Positions 37,337 through 45,611 of a stretch of 64,000 nucleotides of DNA are shown here, piece after piece; the stretch's first letter is position 1; the number at the start of each line of letters is the position of its first letter. Source of the stretch: Exilibacterium tricleocarpae (GTDB taxonomy: Bacteria; Pseudomonadota; Gammaproteobacteria; Pseudomonadales; Cellvibrionaceae). The notes under the pieces are model-generated. The model saw nothing but the letters and a program-made list of their open reading frames with translations. It was not told the DNA's origin and did not search any database. The DNA lies in contig NZ_ML660101.1 of the NCBI RefSeq assembly GCF_007004655.1, positions 62,001 through 126,000 on the forward strand, in the 5' to 3' direction. Position numbers and translations under genes: made by a program.

Positions 37337-38386
37337 TCAACGAGAGAGAAACGCCGTCACGGCCTGAAGGAACGCATCGCGTCCCCTTTCACCGCGGTCG
37401 AGGTGCACATGATGTGTCGCGTTAGGGATCGTAATCGCCTCCACCTCGGCGGCGTTGATAAGATGGTTTTGCAGCATGATCATGTCTTCCGGTCGACTCC
37501 AGAAGTCGTTCTCGGAACGGATAATCAGAACACGTCCCGTAATAGACGCTGCGTCCCAAAGCTGGCGGCCCAGGGCAAGGTAGAAAGAGTCCTCCATCGC
37601 GCCTGAAGGCGCGCGAAAAGAAGGCGGGTTACGGCGCTGCGCGGTAGGGTCCGAAGCGAGCGCGGCTTGCTGGTAGGCCGCGGCGACCTCCGGGTCACGC
37701 CATGCAGTCTTATCCTCTACGGGAATTGCGCGATCCCAGGACGGCAGGAGGGAGTCCGCAGTGTTCAGGCGGTAGGTGCCGAAGCGTTCTGTGTTGAAGC
37801 GGTTGGGATCGTTGGGGTCGGACATGAAAGTGCCGCGTCCCAGGTGTTCGTGACCTTCATGGGCGCCATAGAGCGCGTTGTAGATAACGACATGATTGAC
37901 AGCATCCGGGTAGAGGCTTGCGTACATGCCTGCCCAATGCCCGCCTGTGGCCCAGCCGAGCAACGCCACCTCTGACGCGGCTGTCCGTTCCTTCGTCGCC
38001 CCCACCACAGCGTGAATATCACGAACCACCTCGTTGGAGTTCACCAGAGGCGCGCCTTGTCGAGCTCCGTCTTGGCCGATACGTGTCGACCCGCCATAGC
38101 CGCGCGCATCCATGACAAAGACACGATGCCCGGCTCGCGCCAAGTCGGCGGCGAGTGAACCGCCGTCGACCGGCAGGTCGAACGAGGCCACCCCCGGCAC
38201 CCGAGCGCCATGGAGGAGGATGACGGGTGGCTTGCCTGCGGCAGCTTGGGCGTCGCTCACCTCGCGGACTTGAAGCTGAATGCCCGGCTCACTTTGGACG
38301 TTGAAATCATGACGCTTGATCTCCGCCAGAACAGCACTCATACCAAGTGCCGTAGCAATCGCCGCGACCGAGAGCAATATCTTCAT
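37337..38386 (-). CDS. Exported alpha/beta-hydrolase-fold protein with atypical nucleophile elbow
   Basis: 349 residues with a signal-like N-terminus (MKILLSVAAIATALGMSAVLA). The fold is clear: VILLHGARVPG (oxyanion HG), VFVMDARGYGGST, an acid strand RVLIIRSENDFWS and the catalytic His in NATHHVHLD. At the nucleophile elbow the sequence is LLGWATGGHW: the position normally occupied by Ser is Ala (codon GCC). Either the protein is non-hydrolytic or another residue serves. Its ATG overlaps the stop of the SMP-30 gene (ATGA), so translation is coupled in the SDR/SMP-30/hydrolase operon. Confidence 0.85.
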   Translation of the reverse strand: MKILLSVAAIATALGMSAVLAEIKRHDFNVQSEPGIQLQVREVSDAQAAAGKPPVILLHGARVPGVASFDLPVDGGSLAADLARAGHRVFVMDARGYGGSTRIGQDGARQGAPLVNSNEVVRDIHAVVGATKERTAASEVALLGWATGGHWAGMYASLYPDAVNHVVIYNALYGAHEGHEHLGRGTFMSDPNDPNRFNTERFGTYRLNTADSLLPSWDRAIPVEDKTAWRDPEVAAAYQQAALASDPTAQRRNPPSFRAPSGAMEDSFYLALGRQLWDAASITGRVLIIRSENDFWSRPEDMIMLQNHLINAAEVEAITIPNATHHVHLDRGERGRDAFLQAVTAFLSR

Positions 38387-39240
38387 TTTAGGGCTCCTTC
38401 ATAGTCGAGTTGCAGCAGCGCGCCTGATGCCGGCGCGGCTCCGAGGTCAGCCGCACTCAGGCCAATTCTCGCTGTGGTGACGAACAGATGCCGCCTGTCT
38501 TCGGAGAATGCTGAACTTGTGGGCCGCGGAACCGGCAGCCTGATCCTGCGCTCTACCTTGCCGTCTGGGTCTATGCGCAGGATGGCGTAACCGTCGAAGA
38601 GGACGCTGAGCAGGAAGCCATCAGCGTCGATGGTCAGGCCGTCCGGCTTTCCTACGGCCGGGTCGATGCTGAAGAACAGTCGCCGGTGACTGAGTTCGCC
38701 GGACTCTGGATCGAAATCGTAGGCGTAGATCTCACCCTTGTGCGAATCCGTGAAATAGAAGGTCAGTCCGTCGCGGCTCCATTCGAGGCCATTGGGCAAG
38801 TCAAAGCCTTCGTCACAAACATGCCAGGCTCCGTCAGGATCATAGCGGTAGAGAATACCGCTTTCCTTTCGCCGCACAGTGTTCATGAGTCCGGTGAATA
38901 GCCGACCTTTGCGATCGTACTTTCCGTCATTGAATCGAAAGCTCGGGCCCGCATGCGGAGCCCGCGCGAAGGCCTCGGCCTTGCCTTCCGGCATCAGCCG
39001 GGCGAGATCGCATCCAAGCCCAAGTGTAAGTGCGCCTGATGGATCCTCCGCAAGCGCCCCGACAACTTCCGGAAGGTCCAGTGTCTCGTTACGCCCCGCT
39101 GCTGGATCGTAAGCGTGCAGCTTGCGACCCGTGATATCGATCCAGAGCAGCCGTTTGTGTTTCGCACTCCATACCGGGCTCTCCCCGATGGTAGCGTCGA
39201 TCTCGACCGCTTTGCTAATGTCGGGCGTGACGGTTTTCAT
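38383..39240 (-). CDS. SMP-30/gluconolactonase-family lactonase
   Basis: 285 residues from ATG 39240, which overlaps the SDR stop as ATGA; the open frame upstream of it is shadow. A six-bladed propeller with conserved metal ligands: Glu in IGESPVW (about residue 19), Asn in FRFNDGKYDRKGR (about 104), Asn in DLPNGLEWS (about 150) and Asp in GKPDGLTIDADG (about 200). Such enzymes open sugar or other lactones with a divalent metal. The neighbouring dehydrogenase could form the lactone it opens. Confidence 0.92.
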   Translation of the reverse strand: MKTVTPDISKAVEIDATIGESPVWSAKHKRLLWIDITGRKLHAYDPAAGRNETLDLPEVVGALAEDPSGALTLGLGCDLARLMPEGKAEAFARAPHAGPSFRFNDGKYDRKGRLFTGLMNTVRRKESGILYRYDPDGAWHVCDEGFDLPNGLEWSRDGLTFYFTDSHKGEIYAYDFDPESGELSHRRLFFSIDPAVGKPDGLTIDADGFLLSVLFDGYAILRIDPDGKVERRIRLPVPRPTSSAFSEDRRHLFVTTARIGLSAADLGAAPASGALLQLDYEGALK

Positions 39241-40109
39241 CCCCTGGGCTCCGCAACGGCAGGGCCGATGCGATCCCAGCCGGCCGCGACCGCTTCCGGA
39301 CTGTCGGCCGTCACGGCTCGCAGATCGCGTGGGTAGTCGACGCCCTCCGCTTCGCGCGCCTTCAGCGCATGAAACTGTCCGTTGCTTGCGCGCAGCACCC
39401 AGGCGCTGGCGCGGCAGGCCTCCGACACCAGAAAGGCCGCGCCAGGTGCGACCGCATCGCAGCACAGCTCGTCAGGCTCGCCGTCGACGCCCCACATTCG
39501 CGTCTTGGCGACCGGAGAGATGGCGTTGACAAGGATGCCGTGGGGCTCGCCTTCGTGTGCGAGTATATTGACGACCCCGATCGTCGCCATCTTGGCCGCG
39601 GCATAGGCTGTGAGACCAGCCTGTGCATATTGAGGATAGAGTGCGCGACAGGAGGTGGTCAGAAGAACACGGCCGTAACCCTGCGCTTTCATGGTCGGCC
39701 ATATCGATTGCGCCAGCCACAGGGGCGTCTCCACACCGAGAGCCATCATCCGGGCCAGAAAATCCGGCTCCAGCTCTTCGATCGTCTGATAGCCGACCCA
39801 GCCGGCATTGTGGATGAGGATGTCGAGGCGTCCATGGGTAGACAGGGCGTCCTCGATCAACGCGCCGCAGCCGCTCCGGGTTTCGATCGAGCCACTTGCG
39901 GCGCTGGCCTCAAAGCCCTGCGCACGCAGTCGTTCCGCGGCGGCTCTCGCAACGGAGGAGTCGTGACCCGCGCCATTAGTATCGGCGCCGATATCGTGAA
40001 TGACGACCCGTGCACCACGTTGGGCGAGAAGTTTGGCGTAAGCAAAACCAAGGCCGCGACCGGCCCCGGTCACTATGGCGACGCGATTGTCGAAACGGAT
40101 CAATTTCAT
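39237..40109 (-). CDS. Short-chain dehydrogenase/reductase
   Basis: 290 residues. The NAD(P)-binding motif is VTGAGRGLGFAYA (about residue 14), then ILIHNAGWVG, the catalytic Ser in LLTTSCRALYP and Y-x-x-x-K in TAYAAAKMA. A TTG at 40103 has GAGGAG six bases upstream, whereas the ATG at 40109 touches that site, so the real start may be two codons in. First gene of a three-gene operon with ATGA overlaps, transcribed in the same direction as the LysR gene upstream. Confidence 0.9.
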   Translation of the reverse strand: MKLIRFDNRVAIVTGAGRGLGFAYAKLLAQRGARVVIHDIGADTNGAGHDSSVARAAAERLRAQGFEASAASGSIETRSGCGALIEDALSTHGRLDILIHNAGWVGYQTIEELEPDFLARMMALGVETPLWLAQSIWPTMKAQGYGRVLLTTSCRALYPQYAQAGLTAYAAAKMATIGVVNILAHEGEPHGILVNAISPVAKTRMWGVDGEPDELCCDAVAPGAAFLVSEACRASAWVLRASNGQFHALKAREAEGVDYPRDLRAVTADSPEAVAAGWDRIGPAVAEPRG

Positions 40110-40192
40110 CTCCTCATCAAACTGAGGAGGAGCTTATGCCCTATGTTTTGATCCGTCCAATACCATCTAATAGGCCCTACGATATGCAAAAA

Positions 40193-41104
40193 CTATCGTG
40201 AGGCTATTTCTAGAAAGTTCTGTCCAACCGTGCCTGGCGCTTCATCGCGATGACAAAGGAATAGAGTGAAGCTTGAACCCTCGATCGTGAGAGGCCGATA
40301 GACAATCTCTCCCGCGCGGAACCCGGTCATACTGGCCGGCACGACCGAGACGCCGATCTCGATAGCGACCAAGGCGAGAACGCCGTGTATCTGGTGGGCC
40401 TCTTGGACCACCTGCGGTACGAACCCCTCAGCCGCGCAGAGCTGGACGACCTGGGTGTGGAAACCGCGACCTTCCGCTGCCGGCCACATGACGAAGGGCT
40501 CGTCCGCCACGTCGGACAGAGTCACATCCGCCTTGCCCGCAAGCTTATGCGCCGCCGGCAAAGCGATGGCGAAACAATCCTCATCGAATGGGATCATGTT
40601 GAGTCCGGCTGCGTCCGGGAGCGGAGGGACGAGCACGGCGACGTCGCTCGTCCCTTCGCGCAACGCCATGACTTGAGCGGCGGTCGTTGCTTCCTTGAGT
40701 TCAAGTCGGACATTGGGAAAGCTGCGCCGGAAAGCGCGCACCGTCGTTGCCAGGCGGCCATACATCGCGCTGCCGACATAGCTCACTCGGAGGGTTCCGA
40801 CCCTCCCGGCCGCCGCATCCCGAGCAGCGGCGACGGCTAAGTCCGCCTGTTCAACAGTCAACCGCGCATGCACGAGCAGAGCCTTTCCGGCAGGCGTCAA
40901 TCGAATGATTCGGTTGCCGCGTTCCAGCAGTTCGGCGCCGATCTCGTCTTCCAGCCGTCGGACAGTTGCCGTTAGCGGTGGTTGAGACATATTGAGCCGC
41001 TTTGCTGCGCGATGGAAATGAAGCTCCTCGGCAACGGCGATGAAATGTCGGAGCTGTCTCAGGTCAATCACTGGTTCCGTCAATCCTTCATCATATCTCT
41101 TCAC
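40193..41104 (-). CDS. LysR-family transcriptional regulator
   Basis: 303 residues from GTG 41104. The winged HTH is DLRQLRHFIAVAEELHFHRAAKRLNMSQPPLTATVRRLEDEIGAELLERG; the effector domain follows (VRLELKEATTAAQVMALREG, DVAVLVPPL, FDEDCFAIALPAAH). A GTG at codon 12 (before IDLRQL) would be a more standard LysR N-terminus. The GTG at 41104 lies exactly where the duplicated tRNA fragment begins, so the natural 5' region of this gene may have been lost. It probably controls the SDR/SMP-30/hydrolase operon 83 bases downstream. Confidence 0.9.
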   Translation of the reverse strand: MKRYDEGLTEPVIDLRQLRHFIAVAEELHFHRAAKRLNMSQPPLTATVRRLEDEIGAELLERGNRIIRLTPAGKALLVHARLTVEQADLAVAAARDAAAGRVGTLRVSYVGSAMYGRLATTVRAFRRSFPNVRLELKEATTAAQVMALREGTSDVAVLVPPLPDAAGLNMIPFDEDCFAIALPAAHKLAGKADVTLSDVADEPFVMWPAAEGRGFHTQVVQLCAAEGFVPQVVQEAHQIHGVLALVAIEIGVSVVPASMTGFRAGEIVYRPLTIEGSSFTLFLCHRDEAPGTVGQNFLEIASR

Positions 41105-41300
41105 GTTCTATCCAGCTGAGCTGCGGGTGAGTGGCGGTAAGTCGCAACTGCACGCCAGCGCCGTCCGACCGCCCTCGCCGGTCAGCGCTGGACACTGCCA
41201 GTGTTAACTTGCCCGGTCGGTGCTGAACCGCAACAATACTGATCTCCACCTGCCGGCGTCCATGTTCGCTACAGCTTAAATACCCGCCGCGCATTCCCAC
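41105..41300. repeat. Right copy of the duplicated segment, starting with a tRNA-Arg remnant
   Basis: 41107-41128 reads TTCTATCCAGCTGAGCTGCGGG, the 5' half of tRNA-Arg on the minus strand with substitutions and no 3' half. The following 150 bases align with 37050-37200. It continues into the intact end of the amidohydrolase gene. Confidence 0.75.
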
Positions 41301-42081
41301 AGAGAAACGCCTCGCGCTGGGTATCGGCCAGGTCCAGTCCGTCCAGGCCGGCGAGGCACTGGGTGGGTGTCAACATGGGCCAGTTGGTGCCGAACATCAC
41401 CCGCTTGCGGCCGGGGCCCTTGAGAAAGGCCACAAAGTCCGGTGGCAACCGGTGCAGGGCATAGGCTGAAGTGTCGACATGAAAATTGGGAAACTTGACC
41501 GTCAGGGAAACCAACTCGTCGACCCAGGGAAAGCCCACATGGCCCCCCACCACCACAAGTTCCGGGAACTCCAGCAGCACGTCCTCCAGGTAGGGAATCG
41601 GGCGTCCGGTTTCCGAGCGCCGCAGTGGGCCGGTGTGGCCGATCTGGGTGCAGAAAGGCACCCCGGCGTCGATACAGGCGGCGTAGATCGGGTAGTAGCG
41701 CCGATCGTTCGGCGGCAGGTCCCACAGCCAGGGTACCACTCGTACTCCGACAAAGCGCTCGCCGTCCACCCACCTGCGGATGTCCCGCACCGCCTGCATG
41801 GGGTTGTGCAGGTCGACCGAGGCGAGTCCTCGAAAACGCTCAGGCGCTGCGTCTATCTGGTCACTCACCTCTTGGTTGGTTATCAGCGCCCCATCGGGTC
41901 CGTGCCAGGCCGACAGCAGCGCCAGGTCGATACCGGCGGCATCCATCGCCTGCAGGGTCGAGGCGGGCGTGGGCAGCATGTCGTCTTCATTCTGCCCGGT
42001 CCAGCGCAGCAGAGTTGCCAGCCAGGGCGCCTTGGCCATGCGCGGTGTTACGATTTGCGCCCATACGTCAATCGTGTTCAT
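41269..42081 (-). CDS. Amidohydrolase_2-family TIM-barrel protein lacking the usual metal ligands
   Basis: 270 residues resembling ACMSD-type amidohydrolases (MDAAGIDLALLSAW, FRGLASVDLHNP, VGVRVVPWLW, FCTQIGHTGPLRR, VVVGGHVGFPWVDEL, VMFGTNWPM). The N-terminal H-x-H of the family is replaced (IDVWAQIV) and the late Asp in the G-[ST]-D-x-P motif is Asn (GTNWPM), while two histidines remain. Metal binding and catalysis may therefore differ or be lost. A decayed copy of its 3' end lies at 37200-37250. Confidence 0.82.
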   Translation of the reverse strand: MNTIDVWAQIVTPRMAKAPWLATLLRWTGQNEDDMLPTPASTLQAMDAAGIDLALLSAWHGPDGALITNQEVSDQIDAAPERFRGLASVDLHNPMQAVRDIRRWVDGERFVGVRVVPWLWDLPPNDRRYYPIYAACIDAGVPFCTQIGHTGPLRRSETGRPIPYLEDVLLEFPELVVVGGHVGFPWVDELVSLTVKFPNFHVDTSAYALHRLPPDFVAFLKGPGRKRVMFGTNWPMLTPTQCLAGLDGLDLADTQREAFLCGNARRVFKL

Positions 42082-42744
42082 TGTGATGACGGTCTCCGTT
42101 TGCAGGCGATCGCGTGGGGTCGCGATGCCGGAAAGCCAACTCTAGCGCTTAGCGGATAAGATTAATACCGGAACGCCGGTATCGTTTTGACTGCGACGCC
42201 TGCAAAGCTGCCGCTGTGGGTGTGCCGAAATTTGCGTTCGCGATTGCGCGTCTTTGCCGGTGGTGACTGCCAGCGTTACTGCGCCGATTTCCCCCTTCCT
42301 GCTGCCAGGGTCTATGCTTAACCGTGAGCCCGGTGCTTCGCCATATGGCGCCAGGGTCGCGTGGTTTGCGAGATTCGTGAGCGCAGTAGAGCGGCGGCGC
42401 CACACCATCGCGCGTCTGACAAGGCATGGCTCCCATTGGTCGTACGGCTTGGGTGGCATCGGTGGAGCGCCGGGCTGTACTTACCGGGGTAAGACCGGTC
42501 TGATTCAGGCTGCTATGGTTCAATGCCGCTTGAGTTCAGCTCAGCTTGGGTCCAGCCCGGTCTCGGGGCCAGGCAAACCCGGGCGCAAGGCTAACTTTGT
42601 CGCGCTGCGAATTATCGCTATAATGCCGCCTCGGCAAAATCGGTCCCCTGAGTTTGGTTACAGCTGGCGGGCCATCTGCATTAACCTCCCCAGACGCCAT
42701 GGGCCAATAACGCCAAGGGCTGAGAGCATTAAGAGGAAACCATC
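42082..42744. other. Long intergenic region upstream of cytochrome c5
   Basis: 663 bases with no convincing gene. A possible sigma-70 promoter for the cytochrome lies at 42596-42624 (TTTGTC, 17 bp, TATAAT). The rest carries only short frames without ribosome-binding sites. Confidence 0.5.
42596..42624 (+). promoter_or_regulatory. Putative sigma-70 promoter of the cytochrome c5 gene
   Basis: A perfect TATAAT at 42619-42624 follows a weak -35 (TTTGTC) at 17-bp spacing, 120 bases before the GTG start. Confidence 0.45.
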
Positions 42745-43170
42745 GTGAGCCAACTGAAAAATATTGTCAGCCTGCTGGGTGCAGCCGGTCTGGGGCTGGT
42801 GCTTGTGGCCGCCGCCTACGCTGCGGATCGCACTGAATCCCTGAAGGAGCGGATCAAGCCCTCAGGTGAATTGTGTATGGCGGGCGATGACTGTGCCGGC
42901 GCCGTGGTGGCTGCCGCCCCCGCCGGGCCGCGCTCCGGTGCGCAGGTGTACGATACCTCGTGTACCACCTGTCACGCCGTCGGCGTGTCCGGTGCGCCCA
43001 AGCTGGGCGCACCTGAGGATTGGACGGCGCGGCTGGATAAAGGGTTGGATACCCTCTACGCCAACGCCATCAACGGTATCAACGCCATGCCGGCCAAGGG
43101 GCTGTGTATGGACTGCTCCGATGACGAGATCAAAGCCTCGGTGGATTACATGTTGGAAAACAGCAAGTAA
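42745..43170 (+). CDS. Cytochrome c5
   Basis: 141 residues from GTG 42745, with AGAGGA upstream. After a signal/anchor stretch (LLGAAGLGLVLVAAAYA) comes a single haem motif DTSCTTCHAVGVSGAPKLG (about residue 72) and the axial Met region INAMPAKGLCMDCSDDE, with the extra Cys pair typical of cytochrome c5. It is a small periplasmic electron carrier. The position beside rep is conserved in Pseudomonas. Confidence 0.94.
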   Translation: MSQLKNIVSLLGAAGLGLVLVAAAYAADRTESLKERIKPSGELCMAGDDCAGAVVAAAPAGPRSGAQVYDTSCTTCHAVGVSGAPKLGAPEDWTARLDKGLDTLYANAINGINAMPAKGLCMDCSDDEIKASVDYMLENSK

Positions 43171-43215
43171 AGACTCACAACTCCCAGCGGGCAAGGATTG
43201 TGGCGGGCTTGCGAC

Positions 43216-45234
43216 TCAGTCAAACATATTCAGCAGCCCGCTGAGGGTCGCCTCGCCCTTTTGCTGATTCTGCTCTGGGGAGTGCTGGCCAAAGCCCTCC
43301 CACTCCACTTCCTCTTCCGGCAGTTCCTCCAGAAAGCGGCTGGGCGAGGTCTCGATGACCTCGCCGAACTGCTTGCGCTTACCCGCCAGCGTCAGGGTCA
43401 AAGTGCGCTGGGCGCGGGTTATACCCACATAGGTGAGGCGCCGTTCCTCCTCGATATTGTCCTCTTCGATACTGCTGCGATGGGGCAGCAACTCCTCTTC
43501 CATGCCGACGATAAAGACGTGGGGAAACTCCAGGCCTTTGGAGGCGTGCAGGGTCATTAACTGCACCTGGTCGGACAGGTCCTCCTCCTCCTGGCGCTCG
43601 AGCAGGTCGCGCAACACCAGCTTGGCGATAGCCGCCTCCAGCTGACTGTCGTCGGCGCTGTCCTCGTCGCCGCGCTGCTCCAGCATCTTGCGGATGGATT
43701 CCACCAGGTACCAGACATTTTCCATGCGTCTTTCCGCCACCTTGGCGCTGCTGGCGTTCTGGTGTAACCAGCCCTCGTAATCGATATCCTCCACCATTTC
43801 CCTTATCGCCTGCACCGCGCAGCCCTGCCGAGCCCGGGTGCCGATACCCCGCAGCCAGGCGGTAAACCGCTGCAGCCGCTCGACACCTTTTTGCGGAATC
43901 TGGCTCTGAATGCCTATTTCCCCGCAGGCATCGAACAAGCTGATATGGCGTTCGGTGGCATAGCGGCCAAGCGCCTCCAGCGTGCTGGTGCCGATCTGGC
44001 GGCGCGGGGTATTGATGACGCGCAAAAACGCATTGTCGTCGTCCGAATTTACCACCAGGCGCAGGTAGGCCATGATGTCCTTGATCTCGGTACGGGCAAA
44101 AAACGAGGTGCCGCCGCTGATGTTGTAGGGAATCTGGTGCTGTTGCAGTTTCAGCTCCAGCAGGCGCGACTGGTGATTGCCGCGGTAGAGCACCGCGAAG
44201 TCGCGAAATTTGATCTGCCGGTTCAGGCGCTGGGTCAGTATCTCGGTGGCGACCCGTTCCGCCTCGCCGTCCTCATTGGGGCAGCGGACAACCCGGATCG
44301 GTTCGCCAAACGCCATCTCGCTCCAGAGAGTTTTCTCGAACTCGTGGGGGTTATGGGCGATCAGGTGATTGGCGGTCTTCAGCACCCGCTGAGTGGAGCG
44401 GTAGTTCTGTTCCAGTTTGATAACATTGAGGTTCGGGAAGTCGTGCCGCAGCAGCGACAGGTTTTCCGGGCGGGCGCCGCGCCAGGCGTAGATCGACTGG
44501 TCATCGTCGCCCACCACCGTCAGTGCGCCGCGCGGCCCGATCAACTGTTTCACCAGCAGGTACTGGCTGGAGTTGGTGTCCTGGTATTCGTCGACCAGCA
44601 GGTAGCGAATTTTGCGCTGCCAGCGCTCCAGTACCTCCGGATTGTCCTGGAACAATTGCACCGGCGTTAAAATCAGGTCGTCGAAGTCCACCGCATTATA
44701 GGCTTTCAGGGCCTGGTTGTAGCGCTGGTAGATCAGGGCTATGGCTTCCTCGCCGCGGCTGGCAGCCCGGCTGGCGGCCCCCGCCGGGGTGGTGAGGTCG
44801 TTTTTCCAGTTGGATATCTGGTGCCGCACCCGGTCGAGGTGGTCGGTATCCAGGTCGCCGTCCTTCAGCATCAGCTCTTTCAGCAGGCTGCGGGCGTCCT
44901 CGGCGTCGAATATGGAAAACCCCGGCTTGAAGCCGAGCTGTTTGTATTCGCGGCGGATGATAGTGAGACCCAGATTGTGAAAGGTTGAGACGGTCAGGCC
45001 CTTGGCGCCCTGGCGGTTGACCAGGCCGGTAACCCGCTCGCGCATTTCCCGGGAGGCCTTGTTGGTAAAGGTGACCGCCGCAATGTGTCGCGCCGCCAGG
45101 CCGCACGCCTCAATCAGGTAGGCGATCTTGCGGGTGATGACACTGGTTTTGCCGCTGCCGGCGCCGGCCAGTACCAGGCAGGGGCCGTCGATGTAGCGCA
45201 CGGCTTCGCGCTGTCGGGGGTTGAGTTGGGTCAC
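43216..45234 (-). CDS. rep: ATP-dependent DNA helicase Rep
   Basis: 672 residues from GTG 45234 (MTQLNPRQREAV). UvrD/Rep superfamily 1 motifs: Walker A LAGAGSGKTSVIT, motif Ia AAVTFTNKASREM, motif II LLVDEYQDTN, motif III VVGDDDQSIYAWRGA, motif IV LEQNYRS, motif V VQLMTLHASKGLEFPHVFIVG and motif VI YVGITRAQRTLTLT. Length matches Rep (about 670). It clears proteins from DNA ahead of replication forks. Convergent with cytochrome c5. Confidence 0.96.
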   Translation of the reverse strand: MTQLNPRQREAVRYIDGPCLVLAGAGSGKTSVITRKIAYLIEACGLAARHIAAVTFTNKASREMRERVTGLVNRQGAKGLTVSTFHNLGLTIIRREYKQLGFKPGFSIFDAEDARSLLKELMLKDGDLDTDHLDRVRHQISNWKNDLTTPAGAASRAASRGEEAIALIYQRYNQALKAYNAVDFDDLILTPVQLFQDNPEVLERWQRKIRYLLVDEYQDTNSSQYLLVKQLIGPRGALTVVGDDDQSIYAWRGARPENLSLLRHDFPNLNVIKLEQNYRSTQRVLKTANHLIAHNPHEFEKTLWSEMAFGEPIRVVRCPNEDGEAERVATEILTQRLNRQIKFRDFAVLYRGNHQSRLLELKLQQHQIPYNISGGTSFFARTEIKDIMAYLRLVVNSDDDNAFLRVINTPRRQIGTSTLEALGRYATERHISLFDACGEIGIQSQIPQKGVERLQRFTAWLRGIGTRARQGCAVQAIREMVEDIDYEGWLHQNASSAKVAERRMENVWYLVESIRKMLEQRGDEDSADDSQLEAAIAKLVLRDLLERQEEEDLSDQVQLMTLHASKGLEFPHVFIVGMEEELLPHRSSIEEDNIEEERRLTYVGITRAQRTLTLTLAGKRKQFGEVIETSPSRFLEELPEEEVEWEGFGQHSPEQNQQKGEATLSGLLNMFD

Positions 45235-45611
45235 GTCGTCTACTCATGTCGGCTACTCAGGTCGGCTACTACAGACGGTTATTGGCAGAATCTTGCGGGC
45301 CATAGAAATAGCGGGTCCGCTGAGGTGCAGTCGGGCCGGCGGCGATCAGGCGTTGTAGTAGCCCGGCATTGTAGCAACCCGGCATTGTGATTCAACGTCT
45401 ACCGATTCACAGCGCCGGACAAATACAGGCAGGCGGAGCTGTGAAATATTTACCTTGGCCCGGCTAAATTGGAATTGCTACAGTTTCAGTGCTAAACGTA
45501 AGACATGATTATGGCAACGGGTGCCAGCAGGCAGTCGTACTTCGTTGTGAACTTTTCACCTGGTAATTGTGGCAGGAGGTCTGACACCCTTGCGTCACGG
45601 CGCGCACTGTC
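45235..45611. other. Divergent region between rep and the GGDEF-EAL gene
   Basis: 377 bases. A short imperfect direct repeat (GTAGTAGCCCGGCATTG and GTAGCAACCCGGCATTG) lies at about 45355-45387. No RNA gene or clear promoter boxes. Confidence 0.45.

Noticed and set aside
38383-39465. Longer SMP-30 frame starting at 39465
   Set aside because: The added 75 residues are Arg/Gly/Ser-rich shadow of the SDR gene; the ATG at 39240 overlaps the SDR stop as ATGA and starts the family fold.
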